The notes beneath the pieces are model-generated. The model did no database searches and was not told the DNA's origin. It worked only from the letters and a program-made list of their open reading frames with translations. A stretch of 64,000 nt of DNA, from positions 1 through 64,000 of the forward strand of contig CAKZKD010000018.1 of the NCBI GenBank assembly GCA_937121175.1, written 5' to 3'. The position numbers were made by a program, and so were the translations under genes. Below are positions 48,283-58,513 of this stretch, piece after piece (position 1 is the first letter of the stretch; each line of letters starts with the position of its first letter). Source of the DNA: an uncultured Flavobacteriales bacterium. Its GTDB lineage: Bacteria; Bacteroidota; Bacteroidia; Flavobacteriales_G; Salibacteraceae.

Positions 48283-49191
48283 TTAAATTGGCAATTTGTT
48301 TAGGTAATCAATAAATTCGCTTGCCCCGTTGATAATTTTAACATTTGAACCCGGGTTCCAGTCAATTTTGTTTAAATAATAGTCTAATCCGCTATACACA
48401 ATTCTAATGTCTGGAAAAGCTTCATCATAACTAGTCAATAACTGATGATATTCTAAGGGGGTTCTACTTGCCGTAAAAATGGTTAGTAAGTGAGTAGTAT
48501 CTGATGCGTCAACTACTTGCTGAATATCTGCCAGCGGCACATCTTGGCCTAAATACACCACTTTGTAACCATGGCTTCTCAGGATATAGTTGGCCAATAT
48601 CAATCCAATTTCATGTAATTCGCCTTCTGGTAAGAAAAGAACATAGCTGTATCCGTTCTTTGTTGGCGCCGAAATAGGCAAGTCGTTTATTCCTGTAAGA
48701 ATCTTTTGACGAATCAAGCAACTCACAAAATGCTCTTGACCAGGATTTACCTCGTCCATTCCCCACATCATTCCAACTTTAACTAAAAATGGGTAGATAA
48801 AATCTGTGATTGCGTTCAGAAAACCCTTTTCGTTAACTGCCCTACTGAACAGGTTATTAAATCGAGCCTCATCCAATTCTAGCATTGACACAACCAATGC
48901 CTGAATGTAAAATTCGGTCTGCGCAGAAATAGATTCACCTTGCTCCAGCAAAGTTGCAATGGTCAGTTTAAGCTCACTATCGGAGAATTCACTAATTTTT
49001 GAAATCCGCATGCCTTGCTCCAAAAGCATAGACACATTTAAAAGCTTTTTTAGGTCGGAATCCTTATAGTGTCGAATGTTTGTTTCAGTCCGAATTGGCT
49101 CCAACAAATCGTAGCGTTGCTCCCAGATACGTATGGTTCCTGCCTTTACACCAGAAAGTCGCTCCAAATCTTTTATTGAGTACTGTCTCAT
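48283..49191 (-). CDS. MerR family regulator with C-terminal B12-binding domain (CarH/LitR-like)
   Basis: MerR HTH (YSIKDLERLSGVKAGTIRIWEQRYDLLEPIRTETNIRHY); W-x9-EH (WGMDEVNPGQEH); E-x-H-x-x-G (ELHEIG). Confidence 0.9.
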   Translation of the reverse strand: MRQYSIKDLERLSGVKAGTIRIWEQRYDLLEPIRTETNIRHYKDSDLKKLLNVSMLLEQGMRISKISEFSDSELKLTIATLLEQGESISAQTEFYIQALVVSMLELDEARFNNLFSRAVNEKGFLNAITDFIYPFLVKVGMMWGMDEVNPGQEHFVSCLIRQKILTGINDLPISAPTKNGYSYVLFLPEGELHEIGLILANYILRSHGYKVVYLGQDVPLADIQQVVDASDTTHLLTIFTASRTPLEYHQLLTSYDEAFPDIRIVYSGLDYYLNKIDWNPGSNVKIINGASEFIDYLNKLPI

Positions 49192-49243
49192 TATTGCTGT
49201 TTGACGTTACAACAAATAGTTTAAACAAAAGTTCACTAAAATG

Positions 49244-49954
49244 TTACAATTCAACGGAAAAAGACCAGCCTTTGTCGATTTTCGACTTCGAACTTTGAAA
49301 CATCCCCTTTGAGCCTTTGAGCATAAAATGAGTACCGACCAAACCAACACCAGTACCTATAACGGTTCCAAATGCTCCCCAGATTACCCTTGGACTATCA
49401 GGGTCAATTTGATTAAATGAGAAAATGGCAATTCCCACCCCTACCGCGGCAATACCTGTTCCTAATGCAAATTGTGAAAGTCCGACAGTGCGCCACCCCA
49501 TAGTTTTAAAAAACTTCTTTTTAACCATGACAAGGTTTCTAACCTTTACATTTTTACCATCAATCTTTACGGACTCCTTTTCTATTTCCTCTATTATTCC
49601 TCGCATAACCTTCTTATCGGTTTTCGACAAATAAGCGACTTTTTCACCAACTTTAAATTGACGCTTTTTACCTTCCTTTTTGTGAGAAGCAACTAAATAG
49701 GGTCCTTTTTTCGAAAATTCACTTTGTTCCTTCTTAGATTTCTTACCTGACCTTCCAGAATTGCTCGCTGATTTTTTATTACTCGTATTTTCTTCAATAA
49801 TTACAGCATCATTTTTTGACTTTTCTTCTGGTGTTTTCTCCTCATATACGGATTCAATAACAGGACTCTCTTCAATAGGCTTACCCTCCTGTGCAATTAA
49901 ACCCAGACAACAAAATGATGTGATTACGAAAGTGATGGCAACAATTTTTCTCAT
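49244..49954 (-). CDS. Hypothetical exported protein
   Basis: Signal peptide, Lys/Ser-rich linker, two C-terminal hydrophobic segments. Confidence 0.6.
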   Translation of the reverse strand: MRKIVAITFVITSFCCLGLIAQEGKPIEESPVIESVYEEKTPEEKSKNDAVIIEENTSNKKSASNSGRSGKKSKKEQSEFSKKGPYLVASHKKEGKKRQFKVGEKVAYLSKTDKKVMRGIIEEIEKESVKIDGKNVKVRNLVMVKKKFFKTMGWRTVGLSQFALGTGIAAVGVGIAIFSFNQIDPDSPRVIWGAFGTVIGTGVGLVGTHFMLKGSKGMFQSSKSKIDKGWSFSVEL

Positions 49955-49956
49955 GA

Positions 49957-50718
49957 TTAGATATAACCTGATATTTTATAGGTTAATAAACCTAGCCATT
50001 CGTGAAATATTACGTTCCACAGTAATAAAACTCCAGCGTTTGGAATAAAGAGATGGTCAAAATAGAATTTTCGTTCTCCAGTAATTCCATCAACTAAGTA
50101 TTTATCATGCAGAATATTTTGCTTCTCAAAGCACAAAGCTGAACGTTGCATGTGAGTCGTTGAAGTTATAAGAAGCACAGGTTCTGTGATATTTAAACTA
50201 TCAAGTACTCGCTTTGCTTCAACAGCATTTTGATAAGTGTTTCTAGAGTTCGGTTCAACTATTATATCTTTTGGTTTCACCCCAATTTCTATTAAATAGT
50301 CAGCTGCGTATTCTGCTTCGGGCTTTGTAAAATCAAATAGATTTCCAGCACCACCAGAAAGCAATATTTTCTTGACCTTATGACTAAAGTAAAGTGGCAG
50401 CACGGCATTTAATCTATCGGAAGAATTACTAAAATTGATTTGGCCAGCGCGTGGAGCATAAGTAGAATATCCGCCAAGAACAATAGCTAGTTCATACTTT
50501 TTCCCGGGATCAACCTTGTTCATTTCAGGCTCCCATCTTCTCACAATTTCGTCAAATACAAAAGAATTAGAAAAAAAGTAGAACACCGCAAAACCTGTAA
50601 CAAGTAGTTTTCGCTTTAACTTTTTGTTTTTAAGAAATATGCCAAGTGCAAATAATACCGCAATCCAAAATATTGGGGTACTAAAAACAAACAACAACTT
50701 AGACATTGCATGGAACAT
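49957..50718 (-). CDS. YdcF/ElyC-like DUF218 family protein
   Basis: YELAIVLGGYS...KKILLSGGAG...DIIVEPNSRNTYQNAVEAKRVLD...LLITSTTHMQRS. Confidence 0.9.
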   Translation of the reverse strand: MFHAMSKLLFVFSTPIFWIAVLFALGIFLKNKKLKRKLLVTGFAVFYFFSNSFVFDEIVRRWEPEMNKVDPGKKYELAIVLGGYSTYAPRAGQINFSNSSDRLNAVLPLYFSHKVKKILLSGGAGNLFDFTKPEAEYAADYLIEIGVKPKDIIVEPNSRNTYQNAVEAKRVLDSLNITEPVLLITSTTHMQRSALCFEKQNILHDKYLVDGITGERKFYFDHLFIPNAGVLLLWNVIFHEWLGLLTYKISGYI

Positions 50719-50760
50719 GGAGCAAAAGTAATGCTGGTTTTAAAGATTTAGAACCTAAGT

Positions 50761-53613
50761 CTATTTATTTATTACAACTCTATTTGTAGAAGAGGTTTCA
50801 TCATTTGCCAATGTCAGATAATAAACACCTGCAGAAAGATGGCTAGCATCAATGTTTATTTCATTTTCAAATTCTGGAATTGTACCGTTCATTTTTTGCC
50901 TTCCTAATTCATCAAATAATCTAAAACTGTTGAACGCCGAATTTTGCCCATCAAAGCTCACCCTGAAAATCCCGGAGCTTGGGTTAGGGTATGTGTTTAT
51001 AGAAATATCCTGAACATCAAACTCACTAATTGATGTGGTGTCAATGGCTATACGTTTTGAGCTAGTGACTTCAGCACCAAAAACTCCACTTCCGTAGGTT
51101 GCTATTGCCAAATAATTATCCGAATCTCTTGAATCCATTTTCTCGACAATAGCATTACCAATTAAATCAGGTGATTGATGCGTCCACTTAGTATCAAGAC
51201 CCGCTAAAGAATCTGTACCGTACAACCCCGTGCTTGTTCCCACAAAATAACCATCGCCATCAGCTGTACTAATAATTGCAGCACAACGAACCGATGGTCC
51301 ATTTCCAACTCCTAGCGCAGTAGCTGGGAATCCATCAGGAAGTTCATCTTCAAGGTTACCCGCAATTGGTTGCCAAGAATCACCACCATCTTCAGAATAG
51401 AAAATACTGTATGCGTTATAATTCGAGAAGGTTACCATTATTTTATCGGCATCATCAGGGTGTATAGCAAAGTCGCTGACGTACCGACCAACTATAACTC
51501 CAGAAATAGCAGCTAACTCAGTAGTTACAGGTGAAGCTTCATTTGCTTTTTCAACGCGATACATTTTACCTAAGGTTGTACCAATATACAATCTATGCTC
51601 AGGGTTTTTTCGTGAACAAACCATGGCACTAATTCTTCCTGGGAAGGCAAAGGGAATAGTGGACCAATCAAAACGAGGAGAGTTTGAATTGTTTAATACC
51701 ACTCCATTCAAATTGGAAAATTTCCTGATTTTTGCAGGTCCATTGGCGGCATCCTTGTATTGCATGTACATAATATTGTTATTCGAATAATCAACAACAA
51801 AAGGGTTAATAAAGTCATAATTTACAGAGCGATTGGTTTGATCAGTAACCTGTTGTTCAAGCCTAGCGCTAGCAATATTTTCACCGCTTCCATTTATCGA
51901 GGCTTTTATAGTTCGTCCGAATTGGGAGGACATATAATAATACCCTACACCTGCAGAGGAAGTGTTATCTTCTACATAACAATATGACCCATCAGATAAC
52001 ATAGGGTCAGTCCAACCTTTGCTGACATTCGAACTGTTGGTAAACTGAGTACCATTATCTTGAAGTCCCCCTACAACCACATCATTTTTTGTAACGTGAT
52101 CAATTGCTACGGTGTAGAATTGCGAAGTGTAATATCCTTTATTTGCGAAAGTCCAATCTACTTTAGCCGCTCTAAGGTTTTGAGTTTTAGAAATTCCGCC
52201 GTCTGAAGCTGAAAATGCTTCACTAGGATTATTTAATTGAAAAACTAAATTGTGTTGATCAGGGTGATGATTGGGGTATCTGTATTCTCGGACACTAGGT
52301 AAAGGGTTAGCAGGATTATAACCCCCGATTTGAACCGTATTGTTAGAGTTTAAAAATCCATTTGATGAACGAAAGAGATTAGTTCCTCCGATATACACGT
52401 AATCCGCGTTAAAAGGATCAACTTTTATCATCATGTTATAATTTCCTTGCGAATCAAAGGTGTAATACGCATTATTGTCACTAGGAATATTGGAACTTAA
52501 GTTATTCCAAGTACCTCCAAGTCCAGAGCCATCTCCACTTCTGTAATTATACTTAAACAGGCTGTTATATTCTGTGGCGGCCGACCCAGGGTCAGAAGCT
52601 GCTCCACTCCCTGGAGTTCTTGCAAGGAAATAAATTTCATTTTCTCTTGATTGAGAAAAATCAAACACAATTCGCTCATAATTCGAAGGCCAAGTTTGGC
52701 CAGTAATATTAACCCAATTATCACCATCGGTTGAACGGTAAATACCAGGAGCAAGTTGGCCAAAGCTTTTGCCAATTGCTGCATACACTATGCCTGTAGA
52801 AGTAACTTTAACATCTGTGTAATGCACATTGGATGAATTTGTTGAACCCAATGTTTGCGTCCACGTATTTCCACCGTCAATGCTTTTCATAATAGCCCCA
52901 TTGGCTGCAACGTACACTTCATCTTGGGATAAATTGGAGGCGTCAACGGCTACATTCCATATCACTCCCCAATAATTAGGTTCTGCAACCTTTTCCAAAA
53001 CTGTTTCAGATAATTGAACCCATGTTTGCCCTTTATCTGTTGACTTAAACATTCCTTCTCCGTACATCTGAACTCCGTCAGAACCAACATTTATTGATCC
53101 TCTTCCCTCTCCAGTTCCTATGTACCATGTACTTTCTTTACCAGCTCTTACATCTTGCGCGATACATGTTACCGAAAGAGCTTGACTAGTTGAGGTGACT
53201 CTTTTCCATGTCCCTGCAAAATCCTCAGACTTCCATAAGCCACCACTAACTCCTCCAGCAAATAAACGGGCAGCGTTAGTTTTGTCAATAGCTAAGGCCC
53301 TAGTTCTACCACCTACATTATCAGGGCCTCTGCGCACAAAGTCTAGTGAGTCTCTGCCTTCATTTCGCGATGCTGAATTAATTGCAGAAGGAATAGTTTT
53401 GGCAAACGCAAGTTCTTTATTTCTTATTCCATGGGGAACTTCGCCAGTTGCAGGATCAACAATCCTCTCTTTTAACCAAGCTGTTCTTGCAGCTTTATTT
53501 GAAATTTTTAGCGTGTTTTCTTCTCTCGATTCGGGAGATTCAATCAAAAATATCCCCGTTACAGCAAAAGCTAGCAACGGTATTGTTATCCTTAAAGCTT
53601 TTAAATTATTCAT
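50761..53613 (-). CDS. Large secreted BNR/sortilin-like repeat protein with T9SS type A sorting domain
   Basis: Repeated STDKGQTWVQL / SIDGGNTWTQT / SEDGGDSWQP motifs; C-terminal INTYPNPSSGIFRVSF...GVYYLTLANDETSSTNRVVINK. Confidence 0.88.
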   Translation of the reverse strand: MNNLKALRITIPLLAFAVTGIFLIESPESREENTLKISNKAARTAWLKERIVDPATGEVPHGIRNKELAFAKTIPSAINSASRNEGRDSLDFVRRGPDNVGGRTRALAIDKTNAARLFAGGVSGGLWKSEDFAGTWKRVTSTSQALSVTCIAQDVRAGKESTWYIGTGEGRGSINVGSDGVQMYGEGMFKSTDKGQTWVQLSETVLEKVAEPNYWGVIWNVAVDASNLSQDEVYVAANGAIMKSIDGGNTWTQTLGSTNSSNVHYTDVKVTSTGIVYAAIGKSFGQLAPGIYRSTDGDNWVNITGQTWPSNYERIVFDFSQSRENEIYFLARTPGSGAASDPGSAATEYNSLFKYNYRSGDGSGLGGTWNNLSSNIPSDNNAYYTFDSQGNYNMMIKVDPFNADYVYIGGTNLFRSSNGFLNSNNTVQIGGYNPANPLPSVREYRYPNHHPDQHNLVFQLNNPSEAFSASDGGISKTQNLRAAKVDWTFANKGYYTSQFYTVAIDHVTKNDVVVGGLQDNGTQFTNSSNVSKGWTDPMLSDGSYCYVEDNTSSAGVGYYYMSSQFGRTIKASINGSGENIASARLEQQVTDQTNRSVNYDFINPFVVDYSNNNIMYMQYKDAANGPAKIRKFSNLNGVVLNNSNSPRFDWSTIPFAFPGRISAMVCSRKNPEHRLYIGTTLGKMYRVEKANEASPVTTELAAISGVIVGRYVSDFAIHPDDADKIMVTFSNYNAYSIFYSEDGGDSWQPIAGNLEDELPDGFPATALGVGNGPSVRCAAIISTADGDGYFVGTSTGLYGTDSLAGLDTKWTHQSPDLIGNAIVEKMDSRDSDNYLAIATYGSGVFGAEVTSSKRIAIDTTSISEFDVQDISINTYPNPSSGIFRVSFDGQNSAFNSFRLFDELGRQKMNGTIPEFENEINIDASHLSAGVYYLTLANDETSSTNRVVINK

Positions 53614-53620
53614 CTAATTT

Positions 53621-54049
53621 CTACAATTTAGTGTATAAACTTACCGTATAAACCATTTCGCCTTTCACTTCACCAGTAGGCTCAATAACTGCGCTGATTC
53701 GTGTTCCGGTTTTTAATTTTGGTAAATCATACATGAGACCAGTATGAGTTGTACTGTCCGCACCATTAGTACCAAATGAAAAGTAGGTCAAAATTTTATC
53801 ACCAACCTTTAAATCATTTTGGTACGACTGACCCAACTCCTTAACTTCACTTATTTTTAAATATGCCATGCAAGATGAAGAACCGCAACCCGTGTTGTTT
53901 TCGAGTTCTCCAACTTGAAGATCTACTTGAGCAACTACTACTGCTTCATTTCTAGAAGCTTTTATTTCTGGAAGGTTGGTAGATTTGGTAGATTCACACC
54001 CTAAAAAGGACAAAATAAGAGTAAGTACAATTGTTGTTTTTATCATCAC
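53621..54049 (-). CDS. Small lipoprotein
   Basis: Lipobox SFLGCE. Confidence 0.6.
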   Translation of the reverse strand: MMIKTTIVLTLILSFLGCESTKSTNLPEIKASRNEAVVVAQVDLQVGELENNTGCGSSSCMAYLKISEVKELGQSYQNDLKVGDKILTYFSFGTNGADSTTHTGLMYDLPKLKTGTRISAVIEPTGEVKGEMVYTVSLYTKL

Positions 54050-56763
54050 TAAAGCTTAATAATCTTTTTAGTCACCTGTTTGTTATCCGCAGAAACTTGA
54101 ATAAAATAAGTACCTGGAGCTATACCATCAAGGTTTACTTCAAAACTCCCGTTTATGTTTTCGTAACTAACAGGAATTAATTTACCGCGAAAATCAAATA
54201 CGTTAAGTTTTACTGCTTCTGGATAATCCGAATCAATTTTCACAAAATCTCTAACCGGGTTTGGAATTATGGTTACACTAAATTCTTTTTCAGAATCAAC
54301 TCCTGTGGGATCAGGAGCTTTCAACGATTCTACATTAGCCGAGAATACTCCTTGCCCATGCGTTGCAATTGCTAATCGCCCATCCGATTTTCGGAATTCA
54401 ATAGCGGTAACAACATTATTTGCAATAGAAGCCTCTCCAATTTTATCCCAAACCGTATTCATCGAATCAAGGTTAAGAGCACCATACAAACCTACGCTTG
54501 TGCCCACCAAAAGCCAGGTTCCTTCTTCAAGTTCCACAAATTTCGCCACTCTGCACGATGGACCATCATTTATTTGCATCAATTGTGGAGGCACGCCAGG
54601 TTGAATTTTCCCTTCTAAATTTCCGGAAACATTCTGCCAATCTTCTCCAGCATTTTCAGAGTAAAATACACTGTAAATGTTATAATTCGAAAACACAACA
54701 ACAACTCTATCTGCATTGGCAGGGTCTGCGGCAATTGAAGAAACAAATCCATTTCCACTTGGAATTTTTATACTCTTCGATGTGTAATTGCTGTTTGCGC
54801 TATCTATTCGGAACAAACCACCTGAATTTGTACCAATATATACTCTGTTGGCTGGTGAAACACTTGCTTCGATAGCGCTGACTGTTCCCGACAAACCTGA
54901 GATTGTCATTTTATCCCAGGTATTGGGAGGTTTTTTTGCAAATTGATTATTTATTGGAAACTGACCTATGTCTAAGCATCGATACAAATTTGAACCGTTT
55001 GGCAAATACAGAATTCGATCGTCATTAGGGTCAACAGTATAAGGATTAATAAACAAATAATCACTTGGGACCTCAGGGTCGATGCGTTCAAAACCAGTAC
55101 GAATTCCATTAGCATCTACTTCTACTTTCACAATTCCGTCTTGTTGTTTTGCTGCAACAAATTGGTTGGCATGATTCAAAAAATGACAGTATGCGCCGTC
55201 ATAATCCACCGGCATTGTCCAATCGTTTCCGGTAACGTCTGAACTATAAAGTGTACCGTTATCTTGCAATCCCCCAATAATTTCAGTTGAACCCGGAGCA
55301 TCCGGAATTGCCAATGTATAAAACTGGGTGGTTACGTAACCATTGTTCAATGATTCCCAGACAATAGCTGTATCGTATAGATTTCTTGTCAAATGAATTC
55401 CTCCATCAGATCCCGTCATCATAATATTACTGTCAGTTGGGTGAAAAACCAGAACTTGTACATCAGGATGGTGATTTGGATAAATTTGATACAACGGTGT
55501 ATCAATTTTATGGTAATAGCCACCAGCAAATTTTGAAGATTGGGTCGCAAAACCATCTTCACTGATGTTTAAGTTAATTCCAGCGAGGGCCACCAAATTA
55601 CTATCATAAGGCGAAACTTTAATATCCATACAATATCCTCCTTGCGCATAATAGTCATCAAACGGCCAAGGTCCATGCGGAAGCATGTTTGAAATATTCT
55701 CCCAGTTCCCGCCAACACCAGAACCATTGCCAGAAATGTAAGTGTATTTGTAAAGTGAATGGTAACTAGCCCTTCCTAAAAACTCGCTACGAAGTCCCTT
55801 TCCATCAGTATTATAAAGCACGTACATTGAATTTTCATTTTGAGGATTAAGGCCAATTATTCCACGACCTAAAACTGATTCTGGCTTCCCAATTAGGTTG
55901 AAAGTTATACCATCAACGCTTCTAAACAAACCGCCACTCCCTAAATTACCACCAAATGCAGCGTACCAAATTCCATCCGAAGTCTGCACTAGGTCAACTT
56001 CTTGACCCCCAAATCTATTTCCAGACACGTTTTTCCACGATGCGCCTTGGTCCTCACTTCTATAAATTCCTGAATGGCTAGCAAGCAATAAAATTGTTTG
56101 GGTGGATTGATTATCGACCAAAATTTTCCATGTTAAATCTAAACTATCGTTTCTCTGCGGAGAATCATTAATGAACGAACCTAGTCTATTCCATGTTTCT
56201 CCATTATCGTTTGATGCCAAAACACCATCGCCACCAAAATGCGCTGAGAAATTTGCAGCTCCTTGCGACGCTCCTGTTGGCTCACCCGTGCAGGCATACC
56301 AATTATTTTCTTCACCTTGCCTTGGGTCTTGATGCAACCAAGAAATTGAAATATTGTGCTCGGGAGTAGTTACAAGTTTCCAGGAATTGCCTTGGTCTGT
56401 AGATTTCCAGATCCCACCTGATGCAGCACCTGCAATTATAATATTCGAGTTTTTTCTATCGAAGGCTAGTGCTCTAGTTCGGCCTCCAATATTATTAGGA
56501 CCAACATTCTTCCATTCAACACCATCGCTCCTAGAACCAACCGGAAAAGTATTTCTGGCAAAGGCTAAATCTTTATGTCGAATATTGGCAGGAACCTCAC
56601 CGGTAGAGGGGTCTTGTAATTGCATTTTCCACCAGGTTGAACTTGGCTTTTCTGGAATAACGGATTGCCTTTTTATGAACTCGGTTCTTTTTTGTATTCC
56701 ATCGAATAACAGAAAAAACTGGAGCAAACTAAGCCCTAAAATAAGTCCCCTTTTAAAATTCAT
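54049..56763 (-). CDS. Paralogous secreted BNR/sortilin-like repeat protein with T9SS sorting domain
   Basis: STDQGNSWKLV / SEDQGASWKNV motifs; C-terminal IIPNPVRDFVKID...GTYFIQVSADNKQVTKKIIKL. Confidence 0.88.
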   Translation of the reverse strand: MNFKRGLILGLSLLQFFLLFDGIQKRTEFIKRQSVIPEKPSSTWWKMQLQDPSTGEVPANIRHKDLAFARNTFPVGSRSDGVEWKNVGPNNIGGRTRALAFDRKNSNIIIAGAASGGIWKSTDQGNSWKLVTTPEHNISISWLHQDPRQGEENNWYACTGEPTGASQGAANFSAHFGGDGVLASNDNGETWNRLGSFINDSPQRNDSLDLTWKILVDNQSTQTILLLASHSGIYRSEDQGASWKNVSGNRFGGQEVDLVQTSDGIWYAAFGGNLGSGGLFRSVDGITFNLIGKPESVLGRGIIGLNPQNENSMYVLYNTDGKGLRSEFLGRASYHSLYKYTYISGNGSGVGGNWENISNMLPHGPWPFDDYYAQGGYCMDIKVSPYDSNLVALAGINLNISEDGFATQSSKFAGGYYHKIDTPLYQIYPNHHPDVQVLVFHPTDSNIMMTGSDGGIHLTRNLYDTAIVWESLNNGYVTTQFYTLAIPDAPGSTEIIGGLQDNGTLYSSDVTGNDWTMPVDYDGAYCHFLNHANQFVAAKQQDGIVKVEVDANGIRTGFERIDPEVPSDYLFINPYTVDPNDDRILYLPNGSNLYRCLDIGQFPINNQFAKKPPNTWDKMTISGLSGTVSAIEASVSPANRVYIGTNSGGLFRIDSANSNYTSKSIKIPSGNGFVSSIAADPANADRVVVVFSNYNIYSVFYSENAGEDWQNVSGNLEGKIQPGVPPQLMQINDGPSCRVAKFVELEEGTWLLVGTSVGLYGALNLDSMNTVWDKIGEASIANNVVTAIEFRKSDGRLAIATHGQGVFSANVESLKAPDPTGVDSEKEFSVTIIPNPVRDFVKIDSDYPEAVKLNVFDFRGKLIPVSYENINGSFEVNLDGIAPGTYFIQVSADNKQVTKKIIKL

Positions 56764-56797
56764 TAAGCAACCAAATTTAAGGCTAATAACTTAAAGA

Positions 56798-57763
56798 TTA
56801 CGTTCGATTTTTTTGCTTCTCAAGAAAGTCCTGTAGGCGGGTTTCTAATTTTTCGTAATGATGAATATTTTTCACATTCAAATGAGTGGAACCATCCCGG
56901 TAAGTTGTGTATGCTGGTTTAAACTTAGCGTTAAAAACAATATCGTTTTTAGTGTATGAAAACCGAGAATGAACCACCTGACTAAATGAATCATCAAACC
57001 CTTTAAGTAAGACCAAAACCTCTGGGTTCAGTTTCATTATTTCCGTTGGCGATTTCCCATAAAATGGGCTTTCACTGTCAATCGGGTGGACAAGTGTCCA
57101 ATTCAATGGAAAAAAATCTATTGCAGAAATATCCAATTTCAACCTAGCGTAGGTTCTTCGGTATTCGCCATTAATCTCTTTTGTTGTAGCCAAAAGCAAT
57201 TTCGCTTCCATTTCCATTAATACATTATTTCGCATGTTCACCGCTCTAAACATTAGGCTATATCCATCATTAAAAGGACATAACAAAATATTTTTACTGT
57301 ACATAATAATAGCAGATGGCTTTGCAAATCGCCCGTACAAGACCCCCGTTGCAATAGAGAAGCTCATGAAACCTACCAAGGCTTGAAAAGATGCAATTAC
57401 ATTTACACCTATACCCACTGGTGCCAGTCCACCATAGCCAACAGTGGTAAAAGTTTGAAAACTAAAGAATAAGGCCGTTAAGAAATCACTACCAAATTTG
57501 TGAGTTCGATAGCCTTGAATTCCTTCAACTCCAATTGCCAAGTATGCAAAAGCGAACAATGCATTAGTTACCAAATAGGCAACAAGTAGTATGGAAATAA
57601 ATTGCGCCCAACTTATATTCAAAAAGAACTGATATAAGTGCCGAATCGCTGGCCCTAAACCTTTACGATAGATATTGAACGAACCGTCAGGATTAATTAT
57701 CCGTTGAGTTTGCTTATCGTATTTTTCTCCAAGACCTGGATCGCTTACGTGAGAATCAGCCAT
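56798..57763 (-). CDS. Inward-rectifier-type potassium channel (KirBac-like)
   Basis: Two TM helices around filter TFTTVGYGGLAPVG, followed by a beta-rich Kir-type cytoplasmic domain. Confidence 0.9.
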   Translation of the reverse strand: MADSHVSDPGLGEKYDKQTQRIINPDGSFNIYRKGLGPAIRHLYQFFLNISWAQFISILLVAYLVTNALFAFAYLAIGVEGIQGYRTHKFGSDFLTALFFSFQTFTTVGYGGLAPVGIGVNVIASFQALVGFMSFSIATGVLYGRFAKPSAIIMYSKNILLCPFNDGYSLMFRAVNMRNNVLMEMEAKLLLATTKEINGEYRRTYARLKLDISAIDFFPLNWTLVHPIDSESPFYGKSPTEIMKLNPEVLVLLKGFDDSFSQVVHSRFSYTKNDIVFNAKFKPAYTTYRDGSTHLNVKNIHHYEKLETRLQDFLEKQKNRT

Positions 57764-57808
57764 AAATCAAATATAGAAGAATAGAAATGCTAAACAAGCG
57801 TAGTACAA

Positions 57809-58513
57809 TTAACCCATCTTTTCGGTTAGCCGAAAACCTACTCCATGAACATTTTCAATTTGTATAGTTCTATCATGAGAAAGATATTTTCGCAAACGAC
57901 TGATAAAAACATCCATACTTCTACCTAGAAAATAATCGTTTTCCCCCCAAACTAATTTTAGAGCAACTTCTCGCTCAAGCACATTTTCTTTGTGAATAAA
58001 AAGCAACCTTAGTAGTTCTGCTTCCTTAATTGTAAGATCAGATTCGATAGTATTAGCGTTGAGCTTTAAATTTTTGTAATCAAATTTAGAATTACCCAAT
58101 TCGAAATGCTCTTTTCCCTTAACTTCATCAATCAAACGTTTGGTTGATCGCTTTAAAATTGCATTGATTCTGGCAACAAGCTCTTCAAATTCGAATGGTT
58201 TTGTGAGGTAATCATCGGCACCTGCGCAAAAACCTTCCACCTTATCGGCAATCATGCTTTTGGCTGTTAGGAATAAAATGGGTACATCGACATTAATCTT
58301 CCGTATGTCAGAAGCTAATGTAAAACCATCTTTTTTTGGCAGCATAACATCCAATACACAAATATCAAAATGACCATCGTAAAAAGACTCAAACCCCGCC
58401 AAACCATCTTTGCACAACGTGACTTTGGCACCGGCATCTACCAAATTATCTTTTATTACAAACCCTAGGCTTGCATCATCCTCCACTAGTAAAATAGACT
58501 TTCCTTCAATCAT
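57809..58513 (-). CDS. OmpR-family response regulator
   Basis: ILLVEDDASLGFVIKDNL, DICVLDVMLPKKDGF, winged-helix C-terminus. Confidence 0.94.
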   Translation of the reverse strand: MIEGKSILLVEDDASLGFVIKDNLVDAGAKVTLCKDGLAGFESFYDGHFDICVLDVMLPKKDGFTLASDIRKINVDVPILFLTAKSMIADKVEGFCAGADDYLTKPFEFEELVARINAILKRSTKRLIDEVKGKEHFELGNSKFDYKNLKLNANTIESDLTIKEAELLRLLFIHKENVLEREVALKLVWGENDYFLGRSMDVFISRLRKYLSHDRTIQIENVHGVGFRLTEKMG

